Below, one piece after another: positions 35,337 to 44,190 of a stretch of DNA of 64,000 bases. The position numbers and the translations under genes were made by a program. Location: the NCBI RefSeq assembly GCF_003412465.1, contig NZ_QTJV01000002.1, positions 868,001 through 932,000 of the forward strand. Direction: 5' to 3'. Each line of letters opens with the position of its first letter. Within the stretch, counting starts at the first letter, position 1. Source of the stretch: Chitinophaga silvisoli. Its GTDB lineage: Bacteria; Bacteroidota; Bacteroidia; Chitinophagales; Chitinophagaceae. The notes under the pieces were generated by a model. It did not search any database. It saw nothing but the letters and a program-made list of their open reading frames with translations, and was not told the origin of the DNA.

Positions 35337-35465
35337 TTAAGCTTGTTTTGCAGCAGCCTTTGCAGCTTTAACAGCAGCAGCTTTCGCAGGCTTAGCAGGT
35401 CTTGATTTTCCGAAAGAACCACTGAAAATCTTACCTTTTTTGGTTTTGATATCACCTCTACCCAT
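35337..35465 (-). CDS. Small ribosomal protein THX with Ala/Lys tail
   Basis: This 42-codon gene is read on the minus strand from the ATG at 35463-35465 to the TAA at 35337-35339. The first 23 residues (MGRGDIKTKKGKIFSGSFGK, then SRP) match the THX family (MGKGDKKTRRGKI-type) that stabilises the head of the 30S subunit in Thermus and occurs widely in Bacteroidota. The remaining 19 residues are an Ala/Lys/Pro tail not found in the classic 26-residue Thermus protein. It lies 5 bp from the terminator shared with pdxH. The N-terminal match is strong enough for a confident call. Confidence 0.88.
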   Translation of the reverse strand: MGRGDIKTKKGKIFSGSFGKSRPAKPAKAAAVKAAKAAAKQA

Positions 35466-35595
35466 TGTTAGACAGTTTGATTGTTTATTATTAATTGGTG
35501 CAAATTACAGAAAAAAGGGAAAATACCACAAATCGGGACATTCCAGGGGGAGACGTACCAATCTGGATTGAATTTAGCGGGCCACATGCCTTTTC

Positions 35596-35749
35596 TGGTC
35601 GAAGAAGCGTCGAACAAGTATCGAAGAAGCATCGAACAAAGGTCGAACAAGCATCGAACAAGCATCGAACAAGCATCGAACAAGTATCAAAGAAAGGTCG
35701 AAGAAGCGTCGAAGAAGCGTCGAACAGAAGGTGGACAAAAGGTGGACCT
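35596..35749. repeat. Tandem array of 14 units of 11 bp, no indels
   Basis: Units begin at 35596 and every 11 bp after it. Most carry the core TCGAACAA or TCGAAGAA, preceded by GCA, GCG, GTA or GG; three adjacent units (35651-35683) are identical. The last two units are degenerate (GGTGGACAA). Divergence is by substitution only, so the 11-bp phase is exact over 154 bp, close to one DNA turn per unit. The period is not a multiple of three and the array is open in several frames by chance. It lies between THX and hup, both on the minus strand. Confidence 0.9.
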
Positions 35750-35764
35750 ATATAAAATAAAAAA

Positions 35765-35790
35765 AGCAAGAAACAGTGAAGTTCCTTGCT
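35765..35790 (-). terminator. Terminator of hup
   Basis: A 10-bp stem (35765-35774 with 35781-35790) pairs completely on the minus strand, with one G-U. The minus strand continues with a T-rich run. It is 21 bp past the hup stop and separates hup from the repeat array. Confidence 0.8.
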
Positions 35791-35811
35791 TGAATAAGGT
35801 AAGCTAACAGA

Positions 35812-36081
35812 TTAAAGCTTGTCGGACAGAGCCTTACCAGCTTTGAATTTAGCAACTTTCTTAGCTTTGATCTTGATGATCTGGCCAGTCTGTGGGTTTC
35901 TACCGTTACGAGCAGCACGTTTAGAAACAGAGAAAGTACCGAAACCTACTAAGGTTACTTTACCACCTTTTTTCAGGGTATCAGCAACAGCTTTAGTGAA
36001 AGAATCCAGTGCTTCGTTAGCTTGGGTTTTAGTGATACCGGCATCTTTTGCCAGTTTGTCGATTAATTCGGCTTTGTTCAT
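35812..36081 (-). CDS. hup: HU-family DNA-binding protein
   Basis: The 89-residue protein is a typical HU: MNKAELIDKLAKDAG at the start, VTLVGFGTFSVSKRAARNGRNPQTG with the DNA-bending arm and its conserved Pro, and the ending KFKAGKALSDKL. HU dimers bend and compact DNA without strong sequence preference. The strong consensus promoter upstream fits an abundant protein. It could be the HU-beta type; only one copy is seen here. Confidence 0.97.
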   Translation of the reverse strand: MNKAELIDKLAKDAGITKTQANEALDSFTKAVADTLKKGGKVTLVGFGTFSVSKRAARNGRNPQTGQIIKIKAKKVAKFKAGKALSDKL

Positions 36082-36123
36082 AGCTAGTAAGTTTAACTAG
36101 TGAATTAAAATGTTTGATGTGAG

Positions 36124-36154
36124 CAAATATAGCGCGTTTTATCAGATTACCAAA
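36124..36154 (-). promoter_or_regulatory. Strong promoter of hup
   Basis: On the minus strand, TTTG (36151-36154), exactly 19 bp, then TATATTTG (36124-36131): a full match to the Bacteroidota housekeeping consensus, 42 nt before the hup start. The remaining gap, 36155-36387, contains only AT-rich DNA and a few small dyads. Confidence 0.8.
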
Positions 36155-36387
36155 TTTTTTGCATCTTTTTTAAGCAAAATTTTATCGGCTGAAAAGGGCT
36201 ACAGGTAACGGTTACAGCTGATTCACTCATGATATGGATGTATGAGCGAAACAGGAGTTAATTGCTGAAACCCGCTGCTAGTGGCAATTTGCTACTGGTT
36301 TTATAATAAACGTCAGAGTGTTCCAAGTATTGTACCAAACTCACAATCCCCTATAAACAGTGGATTTCCTGTGGATAAGTTTAGATG

Positions 36388-36690
36388 TTATACTACCTGC
36401 ATCACGGTTCTGAAGGCCACAAACTGGCTGCCAAACAGGTCATAAGCGCGTTTTTGAAGCACCGGTGCGTATTCGTCTATGTAAGTCTGGTAGTTCTCCA
36501 GTGTATCTGTGAAGAATTGTACGGAGTAGGTGAGACCATCTTCCTCATCCTGCTCCAGCAGCCTGCATATGCGGTAATCATGGAATAAACCGGTGTTCAT
36601 AATTGCAGGAATCTGGTCTTCTTTCATCCATTGCAGCCATCTGTCGTTGATGGGATGTGATACCAGGGTGGTAATGTTAAATATAATCAT
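36388..36690 (-). CDS. DUF4286-family protein
   Basis: The protein has 100 residues, all in one small ferredoxin-like domain (MIIFNITTLVSHPINDRWLQWM start, then TYSVQFFTDTLENYQTYIDEYAP). The family is confined largely to Bacteroidota and its biochemical role is unknown. It lies 15 bp after xth on the same strand and is probably co-transcribed with it. There is no signal peptide, so it is cytoplasmic. Confidence 0.88.
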   Translation of the reverse strand: MIIFNITTLVSHPINDRWLQWMKEDQIPAIMNTGLFHDYRICRLLEQDEEDGLTYSVQFFTDTLENYQTYIDEYAPVLQKRAYDLFGSQFVAFRTVMQVV

Positions 36691-36705
36691 AGTCGGAAGT
36701 CCTTG

Positions 36706-37470
36706 TTAGTGGCTCAATTGCAGGTATATCGGGCAGTGATCGGAATGCTTTACATCAGGGTAGATCTTAGCTTCTTTCAATTTCTCCTGCAGGGGGGCGG
36801 TGACACTGATATAATCAATACGCCAGCCTTTATTATTATTGCGTGCATTGGCACGAACACTCCACCAGCTATAGTGATGAGGGTCCTGACAGAAATGGCG
36901 GAAGGTATCTACAAAGCCACTTTCAAATAGTTTATCCAGCCAGGCACGTTCTTCAGGCAAAAAGCCACTGCTTTTTTTATTGCCTACAGGGTCATGAATG
37001 TCGATGGGTTTGTGGACGATATTATAGTCTCCACACACTATTATATTAGGTCTTGTAGCTTTGAGTGTATGCAGGTAAGCAAAGAATTCATCCAGCCATT
37101 GGTATTTATAGGTTTGTCTTTCCTCTCCACTGGTGCCGGATGGAATATATGTGTTAACGAGTGTCAGATCGCCGAAATCAAGGCGTATGACCCTTCCTTC
37201 GGCATCGCTCTGCATGTAGCCGTTTCCATATTCCACATGATCTGGTTTTATTTTGGTGAGGACCGCCACACCGCTGTAGCCTTTCTTTTGGGCAGGGTAC
37301 CAGTAGTGTTCATAACCAAGCTCGTCAAACTGTCGAAAATCCACATTGTCTTTGTGCGCTTTGATTTCCTGTAAGCAGATGATATCGGCGGGGTCTGTTT
37401 TGAGCCATTCTGTGAAGCCTTTTGTCATGGCCGAACGTAGCCCGTTTACATTGTACGATATGATTCTCAT
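36706..37470 (-). CDS. xth: Exodeoxyribonuclease III
   Basis: The start at 37470 (MRIISYNVNGLRSA) gives 254 residues; upstream in-frame codons to 37506 lie in the hairpin region after metH. This base-excision-repair enzyme cuts at abasic sites and trims 3' ends. Active-site motifs: SYNVNGLRSA (Asn), CLQEIKA (Glu), TYIPSG, VCGDYNIVHKPID (Asp-x-Asn), WRIDYISV and KHSDHCPI (Asp-His). All catalytic residues of the EEP fold are present, unlike the two membrane EEP proteins at 6-8 kb. It heads a two-gene unit with DUF4286. Confidence 0.96.
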   Translation of the reverse strand: MRIISYNVNGLRSAMTKGFTEWLKTDPADIICLQEIKAHKDNVDFRQFDELGYEHYWYPAQKKGYSGVAVLTKIKPDHVEYGNGYMQSDAEGRVIRLDFGDLTLVNTYIPSGTSGEERQTYKYQWLDEFFAYLHTLKATRPNIIVCGDYNIVHKPIDIHDPVGNKKSSGFLPEERAWLDKLFESGFVDTFRHFCQDPHHYSWWSVRANARNNNKGWRIDYISVTAPLQEKLKEAKIYPDVKHSDHCPIYLQLSH

Positions 37471-37483
37471 ACTGTAAATATAC

Positions 37484-37518
37484 GAATGCCGGTGATTGCA
37501 GCGCAACCACCGGCATTC
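37484..37518. other. Hairpin between metH and xth
   Basis: An 11-bp perfect stem (37484-37494 with 37508-37518) with a 13-nt loop sits 23 bp past the metH stop on the minus strand. The following minus-strand bases are GTATATTTA, so it may be a weak terminator. Confidence 0.55.
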
Positions 37519-37541
37519 AGCTAAAAATTATAACGAAGTTT

Positions 37542-40292
37542 TTACATGTCGTATTCGAGTACCGGTCTAAGCCATTTCTCTGCTTCCTCTACAGTCCAGC
37601 CTTTGCGCTCCGCATAGTCGATCACCTGGTCTTTTTCAATCTTGCCTATACCAAAGTATTTGGCTGCCGGATTTGCAAAGTACCAGCCACTCACGCTTGC
37701 AGCAGGATACATGGCGAGTGATTCTGTCAGGGTGATACCGGTATGCTCAGTAGCATCCAGCATATCAAACATCTTGTATTTCTCTGTATGTTCAGGGCAG
37801 GCAGGATAACCTGGTGCAGGGCGGATACCCGCGTATTCTTCTCTGATCAGGTCATCTTTGCTCAGGTGCTCCTCTGAAGCATAACCCCAGAATTCTTTTC
37901 TCACGCGTTCGTGCATCAGCTCTGCAAAGGCTTCTACAAGTCTGTCTGCAAGGGCTTTCAGCATGATGCTGCTATAATCATCATGGTCTGCCTTAAATTT
38001 CTCCAGCCAGCCTTCGATATCGCCACCTGTAGTTACTGCAAAGGCACCCATGTAATCTTGTATACCAGTATCAGAAGGAGCGATAAAGTCCGCCAGTGAA
38101 AGGTTTGGCTGACCTGGTGCTTTCTTGATCTGTTGGCGTAAGCATTCCAGTTTCACAGTTCCCTGACCTGGTTTGGGAGACAATACGGTAATGGTATCAT
38201 CAGCAGTTCTGCTGGCAGGGAAGAGGCCAATTACGGCATTGGCAGTGAGCCATTTTTCTTCTACGATGCGTTTTAGCATTGCTTTTGCATCTTCATACAG
38301 GCGGCTTGCTTCCACACCTACTACCTCGTCGGTCAGGATAGCGGGGAATTTACCATGCAGTTCCCATGAAATGAAGAAGGGTTGCCAGTCGATATATTCA
38401 GCTATTTCAGCCAGGTTATAACTCTTGAATACCTGCACTCCCAGTTGTTTTGGAACTACTGGGTTGAATCCGGTCCAATCGCGGATTGCCTTATTCTGGC
38501 GGGCTTCTGCGATTGGCAGGTATTGTTTCACGGGTTTCTTGTTCCGGAAGTTTTCGTTCAGTTTCGTGTATTCCGCAGTTACTTCCTGCAGGAAGTTTTT
38601 CTTCAGTGCTTTGTTCAGCAGGTTGCCGGTTACGGTCACACTGCGGGATGCATCCAGTACGTGTATGACACCATGTTCATACTCAGTTGCAATCTTCACG
38701 GCGGTATGTGTACGGGAGGTAGTAGCGCCACCTATTAATAATGGTACTTCAAAGTGCTGGCGTTTCATTTCTCTGGCTACGTGTACCATTTCGTCGAGGC
38801 TGGGGGTAATCAGGCCACTGAGACCAATGATGTCTACATCTTCCTGGCGGGCGGTCTGCAGGATCTTATCTGCAGGTACCATTACGCCCAAATCGATGAT
38901 GTCGTAGCCATTACAACCCAATACCACGCCCACAATATTTTTACCGATGTCGTGAACATCGCCTTTTACGGTAGCGAGCAGGATTTTACCTGCTGATTTG
39001 ATCACGCCTCCATTTTCAGCTACCAGGCGGGCCTTTTCTTCCTCGATAAAAGGAGTCAGTACGGCTACGGATTTCTTCATCACACGGGCGCTTTTTACAA
39101 CCTGTGGGAGGAACATTTTACCGCTGCCGAACAGGTCGCCAACTACGTTCATACCATCCATGAGCGGACCTTCGATCACATCCAGCGGACGGGGATATTT
39201 TTGTCTGGCTTCTTCGGTATCGGCTTCGATATAATCGGTGATACCGTTTACGAGAGCGTGGCTCAGTCTTTCTTCTACAGAGCCATGGCGCCAGGATTCG
39301 TCTTTTTCAATCACCTTACCTTTTGCCTTTACGGTTTCGGCAAAGGCGATGAGGCGTTCGGTTGCATCTTCACGGCGATTGAGGATGGCATCGTCACATA
39401 GCTCACGCAGCTGTGGTTCGATTTCATCATAGATCTGCAGCATACCTGCATTTACGATTCCCATGTTCATACCCGCTTTGATAGCGTGGAAGAGGAATAC
39501 GGAGTGCATGGCTTCGCGCACTACATCATTCCCTCTGAAAGAGAAGGAGATATTACTCACACCACCACTTACGCTGGTCAGCGGCATCAGTTCCTTGATA
39601 CGGCGGGTGGCATTGATGAAGTCTACTGCGTAGTTATTGTGTTCTTCGATACCAGTGGCAATAGCAAAGATATTTGGATCGAAGATGATATCCTGTGGAT
39701 CAAAGCCTACTACCTCTGTGAGGATCTTGTAGGAGCGGTGACAAAAGCTAACTTTTTTCTCTTCAGTATCTGCCTGTCCGTGTTCGTCGAAAGCCATTAC
39801 TACTACAGCGGCACCGAAGCTTTTGCAGATAGTGGCGTGTTCGATGAACTTCTCTTCACCTTCCTTGAGGGAGATGGAGTTTACGATACATTTACCCTGC
39901 AGGCATTTGAGACCTGCTTCGATAATGCTGAACTTACTGGAATCGATCATCACCGGGATCCTGGAGATATCCGGTTCTGCGGCGAGCAGGTTCAGGAAGG
40001 TGGTCATTGCCTGTTCACCATCGAGGAGGGCATCATCCATATTCACATCCAGGATCTGTGCGCCATTTTCAACCTGCTGGCGGGCTACGGAGAGCGCTTC
40101 TTCGAACTGTCCTTCCCTGATCAGACGGGCAAATTTCTTGGAACCGGTCACGTTGGTACGTTCGCCGATGTTGATGAAGTTGGTTTCAGGTCGTACTACC
40201 AGTGGTTCCAGGCCGCTCAGGCGGAGGAATGGTTTGATGACAGTTTTCTCCTGTTCAGTGTCAGTTTGCGCGGTATTGACTGTATCGCTCAT
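37542..40292 (-). CDS. metH: Methionine synthase, folate/cobalamin/activation part of a split MetH
   Basis: The 916-residue protein has the pterin-binding barrel ([16 protein letters not shown] near the start, [10 protein letters not shown]), the cobalamin cap and binding domain with the DVHDIGKN lower-ligand His motif and [13 protein letters not shown], and the C-terminal SAM-dependent activation domain ([15 protein letters not shown]). The homocysteine-binding barrel is absent and encoded by the upstream gene. It transfers the methyl group of methyl-THF through cobalamin to homocysteine. The gap to the upstream gene is 35 bp. No riboswitch was recognised. Confidence 0.96.
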   Translation of the reverse strand: MSDTVNTAQTDTEQEKTVIKPFLRLSGLEPLVVRPETNFINIGERTNVTGSKKFARLIREGQFEEALSVARQQVENGAQILDVNMDDALLDGEQAMTTFLNLLAAEPDISRIPVMIDSSKFSIIEAGLKCLQGKCIVNSISLKEGEEKFIEHATICKSFGAAVVVMAFDEHGQADTEEKKVSFCHRSYKILTEVVGFDPQDIIFDPNIFAIATGIEEHNNYAVDFINATRRIKELMPLTSVSGGVSNISFSFRGNDVVREAMHSVFLFHAIKAGMNMGIVNAGMLQIYDEIEPQLRELCDDAILNRREDATERLIAFAETVKAKGKVIEKDESWRHGSVEERLSHALVNGITDYIEADTEEARQKYPRPLDVIEGPLMDGMNVVGDLFGSGKMFLPQVVKSARVMKKSVAVLTPFIEEEKARLVAENGGVIKSAGKILLATVKGDVHDIGKNIVGVVLGCNGYDIIDLGVMVPADKILQTARQEDVDIIGLSGLITPSLDEMVHVAREMKRQHFEVPLLIGGATTSRTHTAVKIATEYEHGVIHVLDASRSVTVTGNLLNKALKKNFLQEVTAEYTKLNENFRNKKPVKQYLPIAEARQNKAIRDWTGFNPVVPKQLGVQVFKSYNLAEIAEYIDWQPFFISWELHGKFPAILTDEVVGVEASRLYEDAKAMLKRIVEEKWLTANAVIGLFPASRTADDTITVLSPKPGQGTVKLECLRQQIKKAPGQPNLSLADFIAPSDTGIQDYMGAFAVTTGGDIEGWLEKFKADHDDYSSIMLKALADRLVEAFAELMHERVRKEFWGYASEEHLSKDDLIREEYAGIRPAPGYPACPEHTEKYKMFDMLDATEHTGITLTESLAMYPAASVSGWYFANPAAKYFGIGKIEKDQVIDYAERKGWTVEEAEKWLRPVLEYDM

Positions 40293-40327
40293 TTGGTAAG
40301 CTATGGTAATTAGCAGATAAAATTATA

Positions 40328-41344
40328 TTAAGCCAGTGTTGTTTCCTGCACTGGTAAAGGTCTTGGTGCAATCTTCGCTACGTGCTGGGCAATGTGCCGG
40401 ATATGATCCGGAGTGGTGCCACAGCAGCCGCCTACGATGTTTACAAAACCTTCTTTAGCAAAGTCTTCGATGATGCAGGCGGTATCATGCGGTGTTTCAT
40501 CATATTCACCGAATGCATTTGGCAGACCGGCATTTGGATAGCAGCTTACATAGCAGCCAGCTATCTGGGCCAGTTCAGCCACATGAGGGCGCATTTGCTC
40601 ACCACCCAATGCACAGTTTAACCCAACAGAGAAAGGTTTGGCGTGCATAACGGAGATGTAGAAAGCTTCCAGTGTCTGGCCACTCAGGGTACGTCCGGAG
40701 GCATCGGTGATGGTACCGGAGATCATGATGGGCAGTTCTGGTTGTTTGATATCCCTGAAATACTTCTTGGCTGCAAAGATAGCGGCCTTGCTATTGAGGG
40801 TATCAAAGATGGTTTCGATGAGCAGGATGTCTACTCCTCCTTCGTGCAAACCGCGGATCTGCTCATAATAGGCAGTCACCACTTCATCAAAAGTAACGGA
40901 GCGGAAGCCCGGATTGTTCACATCGGGGGAGAGGGAGAGTGTTTTATTCAGCGGACCGATTGCGCCAGCTACAAAGCGTGGTTTGTCGGGGTTTTTCGCT
41001 GTATAATCGTTTGCAGCTCTTTTTGCAATTTGTGCGGCGGCCACGTTCAGTTCGAAGGCCAGGGCCTGCATATCATAGTCGGCCATTGCGATGGTCGTAC
41101 TACTAAAGGTATTGGTTTCGATGATGTCGGCACCAGCTTCGAGATATTCTCTGTGTATGGCTTCGATGATCTGGGGCTGAGTCAGGTTGAGCAGGTCATT
41201 GTTGCCTTTTACATCCAGGTGATAATCTTTGAAACGCTCGCCTCTATAATCTGCTTCTTCCAGCTTATAACGCTGGATCATGGTACCCATGGCACCATCT
41301 ATGATCAGAATACGTTCTGCTGCACACTGGGATAATGATTTCAT
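40328..41344 (-). CDS. metH: Homocysteine S-methyltransferase part of a split MetH
   Basis: The 338-residue protein is the N-terminal barrel of cobalamin-dependent methionine synthase: [56 protein letters not shown] and the zinc cysteines [11 protein letters not shown] with the upstream Cys in LNCALG. It receives the methyl group from the cobalamin protein encoded next. Two separate genes are common for MetH in this phylum. Both parts have intact ends and their own start codons, so this is a real split rather than a frameshift. Confidence 0.95.
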   Translation of the reverse strand: MKSLSQCAAERILIIDGAMGTMIQRYKLEEADYRGERFKDYHLDVKGNNDLLNLTQPQIIEAIHREYLEAGADIIETNTFSSTTIAMADYDMQALAFELNVAAAQIAKRAANDYTAKNPDKPRFVAGAIGPLNKTLSLSPDVNNPGFRSVTFDEVVTAYYEQIRGLHEGGVDILLIETIFDTLNSKAAIFAAKKYFRDIKQPELPIMISGTITDASGRTLSGQTLEAFYISVMHAKPFSVGLNCALGGEQMRPHVAELAQIAGCYVSCYPNAGLPNAFGEYDETPHDTACIIEDFAKEGFVNIVGGCCGTTPDHIRHIAQHVAKIAPRPLPVQETTLA

Positions 41345-41382
41345 ATCGATAATGCGTTTACTATTTTTTCCGGAAAGACATA

Positions 41383-41390
41383 CAAAGATA
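41383..41390 (-). promoter_or_regulatory. -7 box of the metH operon
   Basis: TATCTTTG on the minus strand, a perfect match, 38 nt before the start at 41344. No -33 TTG is seen. Confidence 0.5.
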
Positions 41391-41478
41391 CTTATTTATT
41401 GCCTCATTATATGAAATATCACCATTGGAAGTACTGTTAGCAGAATTTTTTACTTTATTCAGGAAAATGAGAGAAAAT

Positions 41479-41509
41479 TTTGTTTGAAACCAAAAGTCTA
41501 CTATATTTG
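41479..41509 (+). promoter_or_regulatory. Consensus promoter of the 66-residue ORF
   Basis: TTTG (41479-41482), 19 bp, TATATTTG (41502-41509): a full match to the consensus. The predicted transcript starts near 41516 and has a leader of about 100 nt before the ATG at 41618. Confidence 0.7.
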
Positions 41510-41617
41510 TAGGGTAATACAACAAAAGAATCAATATACTACCATCTGATTACTACCAGGGAATCCACCACTTTGCCCGCATAGTTAACAACCTGCTTAA
41601 ACAAAAAATTTAAGACA

Positions 41618-41818
41618 ATGAGCATTGCGAAGCATGTACACAGTTTACAAAAGCATTTGGCGCAATTTGGTTTATACCCGGTTCCTGAGGATGCTGAAAA
41701 TGAAGCTTCTACTGTATTCAGGATCTGCTTTCTGAACAAGTATGAGATAGAGCGCTGGCGGGAGCTGCGCAATGAAGAGGAGGGAAGCGGACAACAAAAA
41801 GATAAAGATCAATCATAG
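41618..41818 (+). CDS. Small hypothetical protein, 66 residues
   Basis: I do not recognise this protein. It is charged and probably cytoplasmic (SLQKHLAQFGLYPVP, then FRICFLNKYEIERWREL, and a Glu/Lys/Gln-rich tail). It has an optimal promoter at 41479-41509 and a terminator at 41911, so a transcript over this stretch is likely even if the protein call is wrong. A 77-codon frame on the opposite strand lacks these signals and was left out. Confidence 0.5.
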   Translation: MSIAKHVHSLQKHLAQFGLYPVPEDAENEASTVFRICFLNKYEIERWRELRNEEEGSGQQKDKDQS

Positions 41819-41889
41819 CTTTTTCATAACGTGGAATTACAGGTTAAACACACACGGGTGTTGTTGAGCACTCGTATCTTTTTTAAAAA

Positions 41890-41937
41890 AACGCTGAAAG
41901 GCAGCTGCAGAACGCTGATACCTTCGGCGTTTTTTAT
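41890..41937. terminator. Overlapping terminators between the small ORF and recR
   Basis: The octamer AACGCTGA occurs at 41890 and 41911, both able to pair with TCGGCGTT (41924-41931). T-runs lie on each side. The short hairpin 41911-41931 fits plus-strand termination; the long one (41890 with 41931) fits termination of recR on the minus strand. Confidence 0.75.
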
Positions 41938-42551
41938 TTCTGTACGTAACTTTCCAGTGGTAAACGATTAGAGATAGATCTGGCCAGCGTCATTTCATCC
42001 GCATATTCCAGTTCGCCGCCGAAGGCGATACCACGGGCGATGGTGGTAATCTTTACAGGAAATTCCTTCAGCTTTTTCGAGAGGTAATAAATGGTGGTGT
42101 CCCCTTCTATTGTCGGGCTCAGCGCCATAATGATTTCTTCCACACCCTGTTGCTGTACTCTTTCTATAAGAGAATGGATATTCAGCTGGTCGGGACCAAT
42201 ACCATCGATGGGAGAGATGATGCCTCCCAGCACATGGTATACACCGTTGAATTGTTGGGTATTTTCTATAGCCATGACATCGCGGATGTTTTCCACGACA
42301 CATACTAATGCTTTATTGCGGGAAGGGCTGCTGCAGATGGAGCAGACTTCTTCGTCGGAAACGTTGTGGCAGGTTTTGCAGAACCTGATCTGGTCGCGCA
42401 TGCGGGTAACTACCTCGCCGAATAGCTTCACCTGTGCAGGATCCTGTTTGAGGAGGTGTAATACCAGGCGGAGCGCTGTTTTCTTGCCAATACCTGGCAG
42501 CCGCGCAAATTCATTTACAGCATTTTCTATCAGAGCGGAGGAGAAGATCAT
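41934..42551 (-). CDS. recR: Recombination protein RecR
   Basis: From 42551 (MIFSSALIEN) the protein is 205 residues, the family norm; the open frame reaches 42716 but the extra part has no similarity and covers the end of the neighbouring gene. RecR loads RecA with RecFO onto gapped DNA. It shows the HhH motif FARLPGIGKKTALRL, the zinc finger CKTCHNVSDEEVCSIC, and a Toprim domain (CVVENIRDVMAIE and YHVLGG). The ATG is only four nucleotides after a -7 box, so the mRNA may be leaderless. Confidence 0.96.
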   Translation of the reverse strand: MIFSSALIENAVNEFARLPGIGKKTALRLVLHLLKQDPAQVKLFGEVVTRMRDQIRFCKTCHNVSDEEVCSICSSPSRNKALVCVVENIRDVMAIENTQQFNGVYHVLGGIISPIDGIGPDQLNIHSLIERVQQQGVEEIIMALSPTIEGDTTIYYLSKKLKEFPVKITTIARGIAFGGELEYADEMTLARSISNRLPLESYVQK

Positions 42552-42555
42552 GGTA

Positions 42556-42583
42556 CAAAAATAATGTTTTTTCATGGGGGCAA
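42556..42583 (-). promoter_or_regulatory. Promoter directly before recR
   Basis: On the minus strand, TTG (42581-42583), 17 bp, TATTTTTG (42556-42563), then TACC and the ATG. This leaves almost no leader. Confidence 0.6.
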
Positions 42584-42598
42584 TGTGCCCCTGGCCGG

Positions 42599-44107
42599 TT
42601 AGATCTGCAATTTGATCGGTACTCCCCAGTTGGCTTTGATGTTCTCCTTTTTGGGGAAGTTCACGACTCTTTCGGGTTGTTTTTTCGGTGTACCATAGTA
42701 CACACCACGATCCCAAACGCCGTTATTATTATCATCCAGGAGGATCCTTACTTCGTATTCGCCAGGCTGAATGCGCTTCTGGATCCAGGCACCTTTTACA
42801 ATTTTGCCTGCGTACTTTATCTCTTTGTCTTTCACCAGCTGTGCTACATAATGCATGGTATCGCCACCTGCATTTTTCAGGCTGTCGCTGAGGGTGAGCG
42901 TCAGCATGGCACTGCCGTAATCAGATTCTTTCTTTGCATTGAACAGGATTGTATCGGCTTTGGATTGCTCCTGACCAAGGGTATCAAGTACAGCCTCTTT
43001 GGGAATTGTGAGGCGGTAAGGGGTACCTTCTTTCCAGGTGTAGACTACATGCAGCACTTTGCGGGTAGAGTCGAAGAATGTGGTAAAGGGAACCGCTTTG
43101 AAAGTAGTATCTTCGGTCAGCATCATGCGGGTAGTGTCCAGTGTTTTTACAGGAGCACTGAAGTTCACAATCAGTGGCTGGCCCAGATCCTGGGTATTTT
43201 TCTCGCCCAGGGTAGCAGCTACCAGGATTCTTCTTTTCTTTTCTTTTTCCTTTTCCTCTTTGGTCTTTTTGTCCTCTTCCACAGGAGGAGGAGGCGGGTT
43301 ATTACCTTCGGTAGGGCCGCCAGGACCGCCTATTTCTTCAGGACCACCACTTTTGAGGGTAGAGTCTTTTTCCAGGAAGGTGAGGAGTGGTACATCGTAC
43401 AGGTTTTCTTCCCGCAGGTGTATCAGGCTATCCTGGAAGGCAATCAGTTCTTTAGGATCGTTGTATTGTAAGTCTTTGTTTTCTTCTTTGATGGCGAAGA
43501 TCTTGTAATCGCCGGGAGCCAGGTTTTTGAACCAGAAGGAGCCATTACCTCTGGAGCGGGCGTAGTAGACCGGTTTTTCCTTGGAAACAACGGAGTCTTC
43601 CCGGTGGCGGTAGAGCATCACGGACACATTACTATCCGGTTTACCGCTTTCGGCGTTGATTATAAAGCCTTTTACCTGCAGGGAGTCGAGGTAGTCGCCG
43701 GTAGATACTACGTAAGCATAATCCTGGATGGGGTTACGCTCGTTGATATCGCGGATGGCATCAGAAAAGTTGAAGGTGTAGGTGGTATTTGGATCCAGGG
43801 TATCCTTGATGACCATGGTGACCGTTCTCAGCTTGGCTGTCACGGTGGGTGTACGCTTCAGGGTAGGGGATACGATCAGCTTTTCAAAGATGTTATCCAG
43901 CTCTACGTATTCGCTGAATGACAGGGTGACCTTGTGGGCATTGAAGTGCAGGCTGGAGTCCGCCGGGCTGGCACCAAGCAATACAGGAGGTAAAGTGTCT
44001 TTAGGGCCACCACTGGGCGGAACAATGTTCGCACAGCGGGGGAATAAAAGTACACTTGCTATTATAACTGTAAGCAGGGAAACCCAGCCACGGAAGTTCT
44101 GATTCAT
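42599..44107 (-). CDS. Big_5 (Ig-like) domain lipoprotein
   Basis: From 44107 (MNQNFRGWVS) the protein is 502 residues; the frame is open to 44167. After a signal peptide comes a Cys (PRCANIVPPSGG) in an atypical lipobox, then the GGPKDTLPP motif typical of this Bacteroidota family and a Big_5 domain (residues about 45-140: HKVTLSFSEYVELDN, TTYTFNFSDAIRD). A carboxypeptidase-like beta domain follows (GSFWFKNLAPGDYKIFAI), then a Pro/Lys/Glu-rich linker near residue 290 and a second Ig-like part. It is probably a periplasm-facing surface or scaffold lipoprotein of unknown role. Confidence 0.85.
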   Translation of the reverse strand: MNQNFRGWVSLLTVIIASVLLFPRCANIVPPSGGPKDTLPPVLLGASPADSSLHFNAHKVTLSFSEYVELDNIFEKLIVSPTLKRTPTVTAKLRTVTMVIKDTLDPNTTYTFNFSDAIRDINERNPIQDYAYVVSTGDYLDSLQVKGFIINAESGKPDSNVSVMLYRHREDSVVSKEKPVYYARSRGNGSFWFKNLAPGDYKIFAIKEENKDLQYNDPKELIAFQDSLIHLREENLYDVPLLTFLEKDSTLKSGGPEEIGGPGGPTEGNNPPPPPVEEDKKTKEEKEKEKKRRILVAATLGEKNTQDLGQPLIVNFSAPVKTLDTTRMMLTEDTTFKAVPFTTFFDSTRKVLHVVYTWKEGTPYRLTIPKEAVLDTLGQEQSKADTILFNAKKESDYGSAMLTLTLSDSLKNAGGDTMHYVAQLVKDKEIKYAGKIVKGAWIQKRIQPGEYEVRILLDDNNNGVWDRGVYYGTPKKQPERVVNFPKKENIKANWGVPIKLQI

Positions 44108-44190
44108 TTTTATCGTATTATGCCAAAAACCGGGTCCAAAGATCAAATTTGAATCAGTAATATCCAAATATTGCCGGAGCGCAGGAAATG

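Noticed and set aside
35596..35749. CRISPR array
   Set aside because: The units are 11 bp and contiguous with no unique spacers, and there are no cas genes.
35468..35807. Four overlapping reading frames of 70-110 codons across the 11-bp repeat array, on both strands
   Set aside because: They are open only because the repeat unit contains no stop in any frame. They overlap each other and the THX leader, and have no promoter or family similarity.
40293..40327. Frameshift or sequencing error splitting metH
   Set aside because: Both halves end and begin cleanly at domain borders, the second has its own ATG and N-terminal extension, and split MetH is normal in the phylum.
41345..41617. Cobalamin or SAM riboswitch before the metH operon
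   Set aside because: The leader before metH is short (about 30 nt from the -7 box) and AT-rich, with no B12-box or SAM-type core recognised. The same holds for metF.
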